Below are positions 24,500-36,800 of a stretch of DNA of 64,000 nt, piece after piece. The notes beneath the pieces were generated by a model. The model had not been told where the DNA came from, did no database searches, and worked only from the letters and a program-made list of their open reading frames with translations. How positions within the stretch are numbered: the stretch's first letter is position 1; the number at the start of each line of letters is the position of its first letter. This DNA is from Opisthorchis felineus (Eukaryota; Platyhelminthes; Trematoda; Opisthorchiida; Opisthorchiidae): positions 78,645 to 142,644 of the forward strand of contig SJOL01002045.1 in NCBI GenBank assembly GCA_004794785.1. The letters run 5' to 3'. The position numbers and the translations under genes are program-made.

Positions 24500-27400
24500 G
24501 TATCTTAAAAGTTGGTCAGGGAGTCTTGCCCTTTTGACTATCAAATTCCCCTTTGACTGCGCTGACTCCTAGATAAGTTGAATGTATACCTTCTAGCCAT
24601 CAATCACTGCTAACGACAGATTACCTAGGTGACGATATTCAACTCTTGGATGTTCTGTCATGCAACAAACATTCAGTTGATTGTGTTGAGAATAGTCCAG
24701 GTTATATAAACGCACAAGATGTCTCATTATATGGCGTGACTTGCCTAGAGTTGAGAACCTTATGGGTTAGATCCTTGTTTAATTTAGCACTAAATGTTCT
24801 TCACACGGTGACACCATTCGTGCGGAAGCACGCTGGACGTAGCAACACTGTATTTGTGTTTAAAAATCTGCACTTAGATTACGTACAACGTTTTTACTGA
24901 GGAAGGATTTTTGCTCCACTCAACTGTAACCGGTGCAAAAAGGCCCTTTGAGTGGAAAACGTCCAAGTTCCTTTTTATCTACTTTGAATTCTGTAGGTTT
25001 GCGAACGAGCCATCAAATTCGTGGTCTTGAAAATGCAAACTATACAGCTACGTATCCGATTGCTCTGCCCCCAACTGCCATATTACAGTAGTCTTTGATG
25101 ATCCTGCAGGCTAATTTGGCTGGAACGTCGTTCCACACATACCGAAATGGCCAGACAAACTTTGGTGATTTCCATGATGCGAGTGCGCGAGAGTCTGGGG
25201 GTAAAACCCTAAAGTTCGTTATGGCCCGAGTATGAAGACAGTTGGATGTTTTCCCAAGTTAACCAGGACCTCCATACACATAAAAGCTGCAGTGCTGATT
25301 TTCATTCTTGGAAACACGGGTCAGAAAAGTTCGGCCGTAAAAAGCGTCCTTTCCGATCAATCAACTGTTTATCGTGACCGCTGACGCATCGCATGATACC
25401 AAAACACAGCAAATTAGATATGTGCAACTTGCGAGTGCATACTCCTGGAAAGAATGGAACTCGCGTATCAATAGCGTTCACACTCAGATTTGTCAATAAG
25501 CGATTACGTGATTTTATACCATTTCTAGCCTTAATCCACTAAATATAGGCCTGTTTCGATTTTTACTCGACAGTTGCTTGACTTTACCGCCGTACAGTCT
25601 TTCATACTACAGCCAGCACTAACGGGTTATCCTACCGATGAAACATTCGAGAAGTATCTGGCCAATTAATGTTGATTTTGAAATAATTGAAACGTTTTAC
25701 AGAGTTCATTCATCGGTCCAAAGTATTCAAACAACTTCCAGGAAAGATCAGGAGGATGTTTGAGGTTGTTCTCAAAAACTCTGTGAAAATAAGTTTTCCA
25801 CTTTCGTATCTGATGGACTGTGACCTCTTAGTTTGTCTTTGTCAATGCGGATAAAGTCCGCATTCGAAAACGTTCTTCCTTTCACCTGTGTTAGTCCGAG
25901 TGCGGTTTCGCTCTCTGACTACCCAATCACAGTTGAGTGGCGCCGTAATATGCATGTCATGGTAATTTGTCTGGGAAAAGTGAGATGTCCTACTTAGAAT
26001 TGGAAAGATTTATAGATGTGGCCAGCTTTTTGGTGTAAAAGAACTGGTGCTCGTACACATTGTTGTACCACCATGCCCGGCCGGACTGATGACCATCAAG
26101 AGGTCTCTGCGCGTTTGCCAGCCGATACTTTATTAGGTTTACCATGTCACCAGCGGCTTACGCGTAGCACCGCACATGCCTCCTCGTAAAACGCTTTTGG
26201 CTGTGGCGTCAGTGTCCACCTGAGGGAATAAGCCGGAAGGGTAACGTGCGAAATACTGTCTCAAACCAGTGGTCGAAATAAACTTGACGGTATATTGGGA
26301 GTAGAGGTCCGGATACTTGTCTAATATGGAAGCGTCGGGCTTAACCGTTAATTCCTTGAGATTTCATCGTATCACCGCATCTCCCTCCGCAGAATTATTG
26401 GAGGCCGCCAATAAACAAACCATCAGGGTAAGAACTGCAGGTATTTTCAATCAATATTTATGCTTTTCATTATTTTATTTTCCCATTTGTCCGTTAGTTT
26501 GATTTTCAAGCACAGGTTACACTGAAAATCGCTTGCTATATTTTACTTGCAGTATTTTGAGTGGGAAGAGAGAACAACAAATTATCCATTCTAACTTTCT
26601 AATCGTGCACTCCGAAGAGTGGTTATAAGAGAATGATAAAGCAAATGAATGTGCAGACTTCATACAATCGATGCATGATGTGTTCTGTTGAGCCTTATAA
26701 CCTGACCGGTTTTCCATGAGTTGAGCATTTTTTTGCCTCTAAATTAACCGTTAAAAATGACATTTCTAAATGAGGAGGACGGCGGTCGTTTCAAATCATC
26801 AATCAAGATAAACGGCGAAATGTTGTTTCTCTGCCTAAGATGCATGGAGTTTCATAAATTTGTCTTATTTAACACAGATACACACAGCCCGTTCTATTTT
26901 CTCAACTACGCGATAGATGTCAACATCTTAGTCCAGCGTAATATAAGGTTGCCTTATTCGAGAGCCACTGTTTAGGTAGCTTTTTGAGAATGTTCGGTTC
27001 CCCTGAGAAGAAACCGCCAATCAAAGAAGACTGATATGTGTCCACTCAATTGAATTGTCCCGCTAGAAGTGGAGGGTTTAAAATGGCACAAAAGAATTGT
27101 TAACCAATTTTTTGCAACTAAGCATTAGTCACCAGTCTTGTTTAACAGCGTGCCTGGCCTGCGTGTTCAGCAAACAAGTAAACAACGACTTTCAAACAAA
27201 TTTACGTCATGATTACCTGAAGATTTTGCACGTGGCCTTCGTAAGATGTTATCGAAAATCCAGTTCGTAAGAAAACTTCGGAATTTGGACGATCTGGCTC
27301 GTCGTCTTTTCACCTTGAAAAAGAGGAGCGTGAAAGGTTTCGAGTGCTCACGGATTGAAAATCTATGAAACTGAGTACACTAAAAGATGAATGCTAATTT

Positions 27401-30400
27401 GATGAAAACCATTCGATATTCTATGATAGTAAATGGACATGTTTGCTTTGCTAAGTAAGTATCGCTAAATATATATCAGTAAACCAGGGAGAAAAGAGAA
27501 ATCATTTGATTATATGTTTTTAACAACATCAAAACCGCTAAATATATTTCTCAAAATTTGTTTGTATGCCAAATTCAAATGAGACGTCAAAGGACTCACG
27601 ATTTACAATCTTATGAAATAAGCGCAACAGGCAACTCGCTTGCCTAGTACCAAACCATGTTTATACTACGGTTCAAAAATTAAACTTATCCGTTTGCTGC
27701 CTCAGACAGCAGCATCTTGGTGAATCGTCGGTAGCTTCAGCTCGATGGGCTAAAGTGTGACCACACCATGCAACATCAAAGGTTCTGTCAAACTGTCATT
27801 TGTGTTCGTAGATTCGTGGATTAGTCAAAAAGACTTAAGTGATTAATGAATTCCGACTCCCTTAGATCAAATGAGACTTATGATAATATATATATATGTA
27901 TAGATGGACCGTTCACTTGGCCCTCAGGCATACAGAACATAAAAATCTCACCCAGATCCGTTATGCAGACACAGTGTTCTCCAGACTCAGTAACAGGAAG
28001 ATGATTTCCCAGGCCAGTGGGTTATAACGTATGGATGTGGCAAATGTTTTGTCAGTGAGTAAGATTAAAAGCAGTCCAGAAAGGGAGAATGGTCACTTCT
28101 GTCTCAAAGGTTCCTAAGTCTGAGTTTGGTTGAACGGAAAACGTGCTAGCAGATTTTAGTTTTACCTTTAGCCTATTTGATAGTGCATTTATATAAACAA
28201 AATCAAGCGCTACGACATGCAAGGCAGACCATTTTGCTTACCATCCACCAACAAAGTCAATTAAATTTACCGTAGATACACACATAGTCCCCGATGATCA
28301 AACTTGTGAGTACAGTGTATATCCCTTTCCTCATTAGATGGAGCATTATTCAAAGTAGTATAAAGTTTGCGGCAATGTACGTTGTCTGGCTGAACAGTCA
28401 AGGATATAGTTGTGGTGTGCCTACCTCAGAAAGATGGATGGATGAATGAATGAATTTGCGCTGTAGATTTCTGGGAGAGTCAAACAATGCGATCATCTTC
28501 AATGTGAGGCTCCCTGTACCCGAGTAAACGTTTATGTATGAAACAGCTCATTATGAAGCTTCAGTTGACTAAAGCTTGCGAAACTTGGTGGAATTATTTT
28601 GATAATAACTTGAGAACATCTATAAGAAAGCTTGTGAAATAAACTGGCGGCGTTTTTCATCAAGAAGTACTTTGTTGCCAAGGTAAATGAAATAAAGCTG
28701 TGGGTAGTCGTATTGAGCGCATGTAGAACACCAAATACTACATCTTAAGTTTAGAAAAAGGCGAAAATACGAAAAATTTGAACTCTTTGTCTTTAAACTT
28801 TTAGACTAATCTCTCCGGTTTAAACGGTCAAGTTCCTTAAACAAGTGTCAGTCCGTCAACTTTTCTAAAGCTCAAACTTTGGGGTTTAGATCAAGCTGAC
28901 GTCTACGAAAACCTAACAAGCGTCTGATAGGATGGCACACATACAAACAAAAAGCTCGCAGACACGTTTACAGGGTGCATTCAGAGTAATTTAAACTAAG
29001 AAAAAGATTTTTGTTTAGTTTGAGCTCTGGTCCAAAACGGTGTCCATAAATTAACATTACCACAGATGAAATACTATTGGTAGAAACTGGTGTTCCACAA
29101 CCCAGGAGGAAGACTGCCCTTGTAAAACTGAGCTTTACAATAGAAACTTGATCGGACATGACGGCGTGGTTTGTAAACGTGAAAGAAAAACGTACTTGCC
29201 TGGAGATATATTCCCTCCACACAATGATCGAGTTACCAGTGACAGGTTAAAAATGTTGGGTGACAGCTAGCCAACATACAGGGAAACCAACTTGTCTTTT
29301 GTTGCCTAGTTTCAGTTTTTAATGATGGCCTCTTTCTTACAATTTCTCAAAAAAGACTTTCTGCTACAGAATTGGGTTTGTTTTGACCTTCTAAGGAACT
29401 ATCGCACCAGCTGGAGTGTAAAAGTCTAAGTTAGACAATATCAGTGTCTTCGAGTTGAATGAAGTCTAGAACAAAAGATAAAATCGAAATCGATCAGCAC
29501 CACGCTAATGTGACTTGGATATCTCGTTAGTATTTCTGGGTTCGATACCACAACGTTGAAATTGGTATGTAGCTTGATAGATGTGATATAAATAATAGTA
29601 TAAAACAGAATAGTGTGATGAAAAGTCCTTTTCAACCAGGCCTTTTTACTGAGGGTCACAGCTCACACGACATGTTTCTGAGCAGAGATGGCTATTTTGT
29701 CAATCAGCCCACATTGGCTATCAATGTTGTCAAGTTTACGTCTTGGTAGTTCCAAAAATTTTGCAGTTTCGGGGCTTTTAAAAGAATCAACGACGTGGCA
29801 TGCCATTTATGGAGAAATCCACATTGGTACCTAAGTGAGGCTATGAGTTATCTGTCTGAATGTTGAATGTTTTTTATACGAAAATTACTCGTTATCCCGA
29901 AAGATTTGAAATTGTTCGTCAAACTGTCTATGCTAATGAGGTTTTGCTTCGGATGGCCATTTAAATTTTGCTGTGGTTGACAAACCGTGAATTTTTAAAC
30001 AAATGAAATGCTCACAGAAAAATATGTGATCGTCATTCGGAGATAGAGCCGACGGTCCCAGAAAACAAACGCAATCAGAGTTCAGCAGACAATATTGATC
30101 TATGGGTCTTGATATCACAACAGCTCGTTTATCTCAGATGATTCACGAACCGATTATCTGACCGGTTGATGTTCTCTGGCATGTCCATTTTCACATGGAC
30201 CTACGTTAAATATTATCTTGAGGTTTAACGTCATAAAAACTTTTATCAAGTTGTTTTTTTCATAAAACAGTGAGAAGTCGACCGCTTTGCAAAGTAAAAA
30301 ATTTTCGCATTAAGAAAGAATTTTGTTTGGAAAGACTTCAAAATGTAAACCCTACTATCTTCAAAACATATGTAGTTACGAATACAGTTGTAAATATACT
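24500..30400. other. Mostly empty; a few isolated exon-like segments
   Basis: Near 25000-25230 a plus-strand frame after the acceptor CTACTTTGAATTCTGTAG is open for about 80 codons except for one TAG, and may be another fragment of the broken region upstream. At 26391-26427 a 37-nt segment between a strong acceptor (GCATCTCCCTCCGCAG) and a donor (GTAAGA) could be a lone exon. The rest shows nothing. Confidence 0.45.
28432..28454. repeat. GATG/GAAT tetranucleotide microsatellite
   Basis: GATGGATGGATG is followed by AATGAATGAATG. Confidence 0.9.
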
Positions 30401-30507
30401 TGACAAATATAGCTTACTCGTATAGTAATTTTTCCCGAGGACAAGTCCTATCGACAAGTAGGTGATTAGTCTCTATAATCCCTTACAAGTGAGGATACAT
30501 TTGTGTT

Positions 30508-31637
30508 ATGGAACAGCGGAGCTTTTCAGATCAGAAGGGTACTAATTTACAGTCCTTTGTCAGAAAGTATAATACTCGATGCCTACAATTCATTTCTCCT
30601 GATATTGTCTGTGGGGAATCGTACACAGATGACCCTGCTGGGTACGTGGAAAAACGCAAGAAAAAGAAGCCTGCGCTTACTGGTGCATGCAAATCGGAAC
30701 GGTTCGGTGGCACAATTCAAGGAATGAAATCAAATTTAGCTTGTAAAGTGATAGGCATGAACTGCTAGCGGTGCTGCGTGAATATTTCGTTGTTTGATGA
30801 GCTGTTAATTTTGGAGTGATTTTGTACGGTATAAAAGGTTGCTTCCGACAAATTCCGTACAAGACCCACACGGTTATGCGCAATAGATGGCAGCAATTCG
30901 TTGGTTCCTGTTTGCTAAGCAAGGGAATAATCTTTGTTTTCAATTTCCAGTGGCCAGAGCAATGTAGTTGTTGTATGAAAACGATTAAATGGTTACGTGG
31001 AGTCACAAACAAAATGCGTGTACTTTCACTTGCACAGTTTTCTCCCATTGGACGTTTCACCCTCAGAAGAGGGTTTGTATCGTTAGCTTGTCTTTTGGGT
31101 GAGTCTTTATGCCAAAGTTTCTGTCAACGTAGACTAGCTTAAATGAGAAATAGTTTTTTGTTCGTTTGAAATGGTTTTGAACAACCTTGAGTCTATAATA
31201 AGGTAAAACGGGTGGAAAGTAATAGGCTACACACGCCGGAGATTGAGAAACAAATAGCTGAATTATTCGGCATAAAACTTCCCTACTTGCAAAGCACAAA
31301 ACTCTCCGGTGAGTCGCTGATGGGTTTGTCGACACTTGCATATTGCTAACCAACCAACCATTTGAAAAAGCAACTTGGGTAGCAAGCTCAGAGAAACAAG
31401 CCAACAGGTAATAACTCTACCCGGGGTGCCGATATTCCGCAAAGCCACAAATAACCGATTACGACACGACGTTTAGCATTCCTTACTGACAGATACGGTT
31501 GCATTCCCAGGAGCTATTTAATTAGACGTTCCAGTGGTGAAGTTCTCCTGTTTATTCATTTAAATACTACAAATTATATATTCACTACGTTAATGACATT
31601 ATCATGTTTAACTGAATTTAGTGTTAACATAAAATAA
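30508..31637 (+). CDS. Gene B candidate: five-exon gene for a ~150-residue protein of unknown function
   Basis: An ATG at 30508, just after an in-frame stop, opens a 45-codon exon ending at a GTACGT donor (30641/30642). Phase-compatible exons follow at 31067-31098 (acceptor GACGTTTCACCCTCAG, donor GTGAGT), 31192-31308 (CTTGAG acceptor, donor GTGAGT), 31383-31407 (donor GTAATA) and 31493-31637 (acceptor CATTCCTTACTGACAG, stop TAA at 31635). The summed coding length is 453 nt, a multiple of three. An AATAAA at 31633-31638 overlaps the stop codon and could be the poly(A) signal. The third exon encodes TPEIEKQIAELFGIKLPYL, a likely amphipathic helix. The second and fourth exons are very short and could be wrong. 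Opposite-strand frames here were judged shadows. Confidence 0.3.
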
Positions 31638-31699
31638 AAATATCTAGTCACCGTTCTACCTCAGCCAATGTAAACTTTATCAGCAATTGAACTCTCGAT

Positions 31700-33380
31700 C
31701 CTCGTCACTCATCTGGATTAACTATGTACTATTTTTGGTCAAATATGCCTGAGCCAAACGGTAAAAGGTCGTTGAAACCACGCGCGTTTAACTTGTAACT
31801 AACATCGACTGTCAAAAATGAATAGCCACCTGCGGTGAAGAATAGTAGTGAACTGTTTTTTAACACTCATCTGTCACTAGTCCATATGAATAGGGCAAAA
31901 TGCCAAAGCAAGATTGTAAATTTGTTCCTGTGTTGTTAGAAGGAGGTCATTCTACCACACTTTCATTGAATTGCAAAGCATACTAACTATGGAGGTTAGA
32001 AACCCTTTCAGTATGAATTTACAAGCTGTGAGTAGCGTTTGCGCCCTGACTGAGGCTCATTATCACTGACGGTCAATCAGATGTTTGTAACTACAGTGCG
32101 CTTTTTGATGAAACATTTGCGAACTAGCTGTTCACCACTGTGCTGATTACGTCAGATTGTTAGCGGTTTGTACAATTTTCACACAGAATTTATGCAAGAA
32201 AACAAGTTTCGTACCCAAACCATTGCACAGACTCCCAGTCTATTTCGAAACTGGGGAGTTTATATACTCTGGCGTAGTGTGTGTACAGTTAAAAGTGTAG
32301 ATGTATTCGTAGATTTTTCGCTCCTTTCATGCAGTACGATGTTTCTCGAGCTACACGAATACGTTTGTCACTTTCAACACACGCACGGCATTGATCTTTC
32401 ACATTCTTATTTTCTCACGATTAAATTACCTGTGGATCGAACAGGAATTTTGTCGTTATTTATCTCATGTATGTATGACAATTAAATGAAAATTTGTCTT
32501 ACTCAATGACCTATTAAGAACAGTACGCGACCCGGGTTTATTTCCGGAGTTGCCACTTTTTCAAGATAAGGCGACAATAAAAACAATCGTACGTAATCAG
32601 GACTATATTATGCGGTAACTCGTCTCTAGACTAACTGGGTTTTACAGCAGATCTAAAAAAGCGCGCTGGTGACTGACACCAGCCGTAGCAGTCAAGATTG
32701 TGCAGAACATTGAATATTATCCATATGATTACATGGCGTTCGCAAAAGTTGGTGTTCTCTTACATGGCATACTGAGCAATATCTAGGTGTTCGCCTTCCT
32801 CGGATATCAAACTAAAACAGGCAAAACTTCTCAGGCAATAAAAATATGCTTTCAATCGAAATTCCATCCTAAAATTAAAGCGAATCTCTGCCGAATAGCT
32901 GAGAATTCCTGTGCAGCCGTTTCTTCTTTATACGGAACCATCAGCAATGCGTGTCATGAAATCCCAGGGATTTTCGAACTGATGCTCATGTAAAAGATAG
33001 TCACTCAATTTGGCACCTCTTGAACTGCCAAAGAATTGAGGCTTCACCAAAGAGTAGCTGTGAATTCTCAAGTTTCTACATAGCGTCGTTACACATTTGG
33101 GGAGTATTTTGTTTCGCATGGAAATCCCGACATTCTTAAATCGGTTCTGTGAACCAATCAGCGAGCTGTTCGGATATCCTGAATATGCGCAGCTAACAGA
33201 AGTATCACTCATTGTGGATCAGTTGTACTGATGGTATCACGCAGAGCGAACTAGCTTAGTCCCACATATACTTGTGATGCAAAGTTTCACTCTCGTTGCC
33301 GTACATTTAACGAATGAGAATGCGTATTCGTTTTGGGCCTCTGAAATCACAGCGCTTGCTGACTCGTGGTTATTCATTAC
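31700..33380. other. No recognisable gene
   Basis: Chance-length frames only, including 32168-32485 (+) and 32928-33212 (-). Confidence 0.55.
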
Positions 33381-33388
33381 TGCTTAAA

Positions 33389-33617
33389 AATGATAGAATT
33401 TTCTATAGAGGAAAATGTTGGTAGCTCAGGTAGCGTAGATGGTCGTTGGCTTGTTCGCTGAGCTGGGCAATTTGATTGATGGGCACAACCACCAACCCAC
33501 CGCTACGCACCACTACGCTCCCCAAAACGCACTGATGATGTCACCTCGATTGGTGATGAAACGTTTGCAATCAAATTGCCCAGCTCAGCGAACAAGCCAA
33601 CGACCAATGATAGAATT
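33389..33617 (-). mobile_element. Hairpin repeat family R2, copy 1, with 12-bp target-site duplication
   Basis: A perfect 39-bp inverted repeat (33440-33478 and 33568-33606, arms beginning TGGTCGTTGGCTTGTTCGCT) encloses an 89-bp loop. The unit is flanked by a perfect 12-bp direct repeat AATGATAGAATT at 33389-33400 and 33606-33617, which looks like a target-site duplication. The unique tail 33401-33439 (TTCTATAGAGGAAAATGTTG...) lies outside the left arm. On the minus strand that tail is the 3' end, as in copy 2, so the element is drawn on the minus strand. The 149-codon plus-strand frame at 33439-33888 starts inside it and is not convincing as a gene. Confidence 0.75.
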
Positions 33618-33889
33618 AAATGGCCCAATTCATGCTTCAACAACTGTTATACTGACGCGCTATGTTACTCTACGGGGAGTTAGGCATGAGACAGGCAGAC
33701 CGTTGAAGAACACTGGAATTCGCTATGGGACATGGAGCTGCCAAAAAGCCTTTGAAGGCGCAAATGGGTGTTTTAGAAGTGCAGTGTTTCTGACTGCATT
33801 CAGGAGGGAGCCGAATTGTGTACTGTCAGAAAACATTCTATACACGCACCTAATGAGGGGCGATTCACTTGTAGAGCTAGGAGGCTAAC

Positions 33890-36800
33890 TTGTTGTTATC
33901 ACTTACATGGTTACTCAACTTTATCTTAATTAAAATGCCACCCAACTTTGATATATTCAAAATATGTTGCAGAATCATAAGATGTAATCACTTTTTGAGC
34001 CTGAGATCTTTGGCTGCCCCAAACATATCTGGCCTCGGGACCCATAAGGCAGGTATCAGTGGCGACACGTTTTCAACAAAATTGGCTTTGTAATTATTGT
34101 GATGATCGAAACGGGATTGACTTGCTAGTTGATTTCAGTCGGTAACAGATTCCTAGATGGCACGTAGTGTACCACAGTTTCTCAGACACTTGCGGAAATT
34201 TATATGTGATAGTATTTGTATTCTGAGATTGGCGAAGAGTCAGTTTACTGTTGACACACTGCGAATGAACGCCCTCAACAAAATGATACATCACACGCAA
34301 TAACTGTTTCCACCATATTCACCAAAATACCCGATTAAAAAAATAAGTAGCTGAAAAAAAGTGAAAATGGTGGACAATATTTTGTGGAATTTTAGCAATA
34401 GAAGAATGTTTCAGCTAAGCAATTGTAGTTTGAAGGAAGATTTCGTCCCACTGTTGCCTTGAACTATCTTTTAAACGTTTAAAGTAGCTATTCTCTGGAG
34501 AGTGCTGTATCTGTTCGTGAAAATATGCAATATATGTCGTGTTACTCTTCGTTTAAAGTAGGTTTACTAAGTGCACGTCTATTTAAAATTACTGCCCAAG
34601 GGTGGTATTATCAAAATACTTGACTGTGCATTGTTAGTGTTCACGCAATTCATTCCCGGACACTATATTAGGAGACCCAAATACGACCGTATAAATGCGG
34701 TGAAAATGAGGAGGTAAAATCTAGGTATGTTCCACCTAAGTCCTATCAAAATTAAACTTGGCCAAATGGTGATTGGTAAATCGGACAGATTCACATGCGC
34801 CGGAACTCCATAGTCAATACCATCCTTGGATATTTTTTGTGAAGGATTTAGCTTAGCCAAGTTTTGTTGCTGTGAAGCGGGTTCGAAACTTTGCTGATAG
34901 TCTTTTGTTTGCTTTAATAAGTAGCCATATATACCTCACTTCTATTGTCTCGAAAAACTTGTCAGACTTTCCTTCAAATCCCTTAAATATTTCAACTTGA
35001 AAGTAAAAGCTATGGTTTGCAGAAAAAATGAATTTTCGTCCTAATCATTTAGTCTATTAGAGCCAAAGTTTTGACGACGCATCCAAAGCAAATCCAGACA
35101 GCAGTTTCAATGACTATGACAATGAACTTTGAAGATAACCACGCTGTTAGCTCTTGCGTGGCTACCCTAAGACACTGTGGACAGAATAGAAAACTCGCAT
35201 ATCCGAAAAGCCTGATAAGCTGAAAATTTAATTTTGTAGTGGTGTGTCCATTCTGTTTACGGTTCTCACAATTTTGTGGATTGGAATCTGTTCAACTGTC
35301 ACTTACATGCTTTCATAACCAAACTAATTTGCATGAATATTGTAACCACTTAAAATAACACTGGAAACTGTTTACGCTTCATGGTCATTGTTAGTTAACG
35401 TCGTGGGGGGTGTTCTCATTCTCTGCCTAAAACGAGGTGGTCAGCAAAGCCCATGTTGCCCAGTAATGCTGACATGAATTTTCAGACCACGAAAAGTTTT
35501 AACCACAAGGTAGATGAAAGTCATACGTGACTTGTCCACTGTACAACTCATTATAAAGCCAGGAATGTGCAAGTGGAATTGGTTTTGCAAGTTAGGTTCG
35601 GCGGAGTTGAACATAATTTTACTTAGTAGCATAAATAACCCTTGGCTAGTCTTCATTCGCTATTGTGACTGCGCTCCATTGTGTTGGCTTACGTTGTTGA
35701 CTGACCCCATAGGAAGCGGCATTGGGTGATGAATCCGGTTTTGTGAGTAGTAGGTAAACATAAGTACAAAAGACGTACTATATCGCTTGCAACATGAAAA
35801 GGAAATCCCACGTCAATTGAATCGTTGTTAATGTGCGCGTCACTGCTAGACTATATATAGTTTAGTTCAAACCAGAAGGCTGATACAGTCCGTAGCCCGT
35901 AACAAAGGCCCGTTAAATCCTATTGTATCCCATATCTTTCACAGCCAGTTAGTTTGGTTGTTGAACTCCTGCGAATAACTGCCTGCATTTGTAACAGACA
36001 AGAATTTGGCTAGTGTGTAGAACTAGATGTTCACATTATGATTCATTTCCGTGTACTTTGTGCACGGAGTGCACTATTCTTGAGAAAACTAATTCTTAAG
36101 CCTAAATTTAGCTGTGGCTTCTATTGGCTGGCTATATTGTCCTCCAGAGCATAACTTACTACGCATCAGCTTAAACAGTAGTCCTCCCAGTTGACGTGTC
36201 TGAGCATAATACATTAGAACAAGGGTGCCGGATTTAAATCTCTATGCAGATGAGATGTGAACAGTGCTCAGACATATGTCTCGCTCGATTGGTCGCACAA
36301 AATCTCGTTGACAAAACCGGAATAGACAGCGATTTGGAGTGTGTCCGATTCTTTCATCCGCACATACACACACGTGATTGTTGCCTAACAGAGAGAAACG
36401 AGCATGCGGCCTCACAGTACTCAGTTCTGCCTTTCAGCAAATGTATACAAAAATGAACGTGGGCAAAGCAAATATTTGCACATCCTATTTCATTGTAATC
36501 ACACATTTACTGGACGAATATCTTCACCGTAGAAGTTAATAAACAGCCACGGCTGTGCAAGGAAACGTATTTGGATGGCAGCAGCTTTCAGATATGTTGC
36601 TTTTTCATAATGTGCAGTTAGGCGAAACACTAAAAAACCTTACGTAAGACAAAGGAATGCGCTTTGTTTTGGGCAGAGGCTTACTCGAGATACCGATAGT
36701 TTAACCGTTCTTCTCAAATACTTTACTATGAAGAAATCTATGTAAATTTGTCTACTTTTCTCGAGATGTCGCATTTAAAAAGAAGGAAATTCCAAACCAT

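Noticed and set aside
25060..25120. VVFDDPAG, resembling the ZPR1 DDPAGNS signature
   Set aside because: The motif is followed by a stop and no other ZPR1 feature is present; a different frame is open across the same bases.
33439..33888. 149-codon plus-strand open frame
   Set aside because: It begins inside the R2 hairpin repeat and runs into unique DNA past the insertion boundary, so it cannot be an ancestral gene. About one frame of this length is expected by chance.
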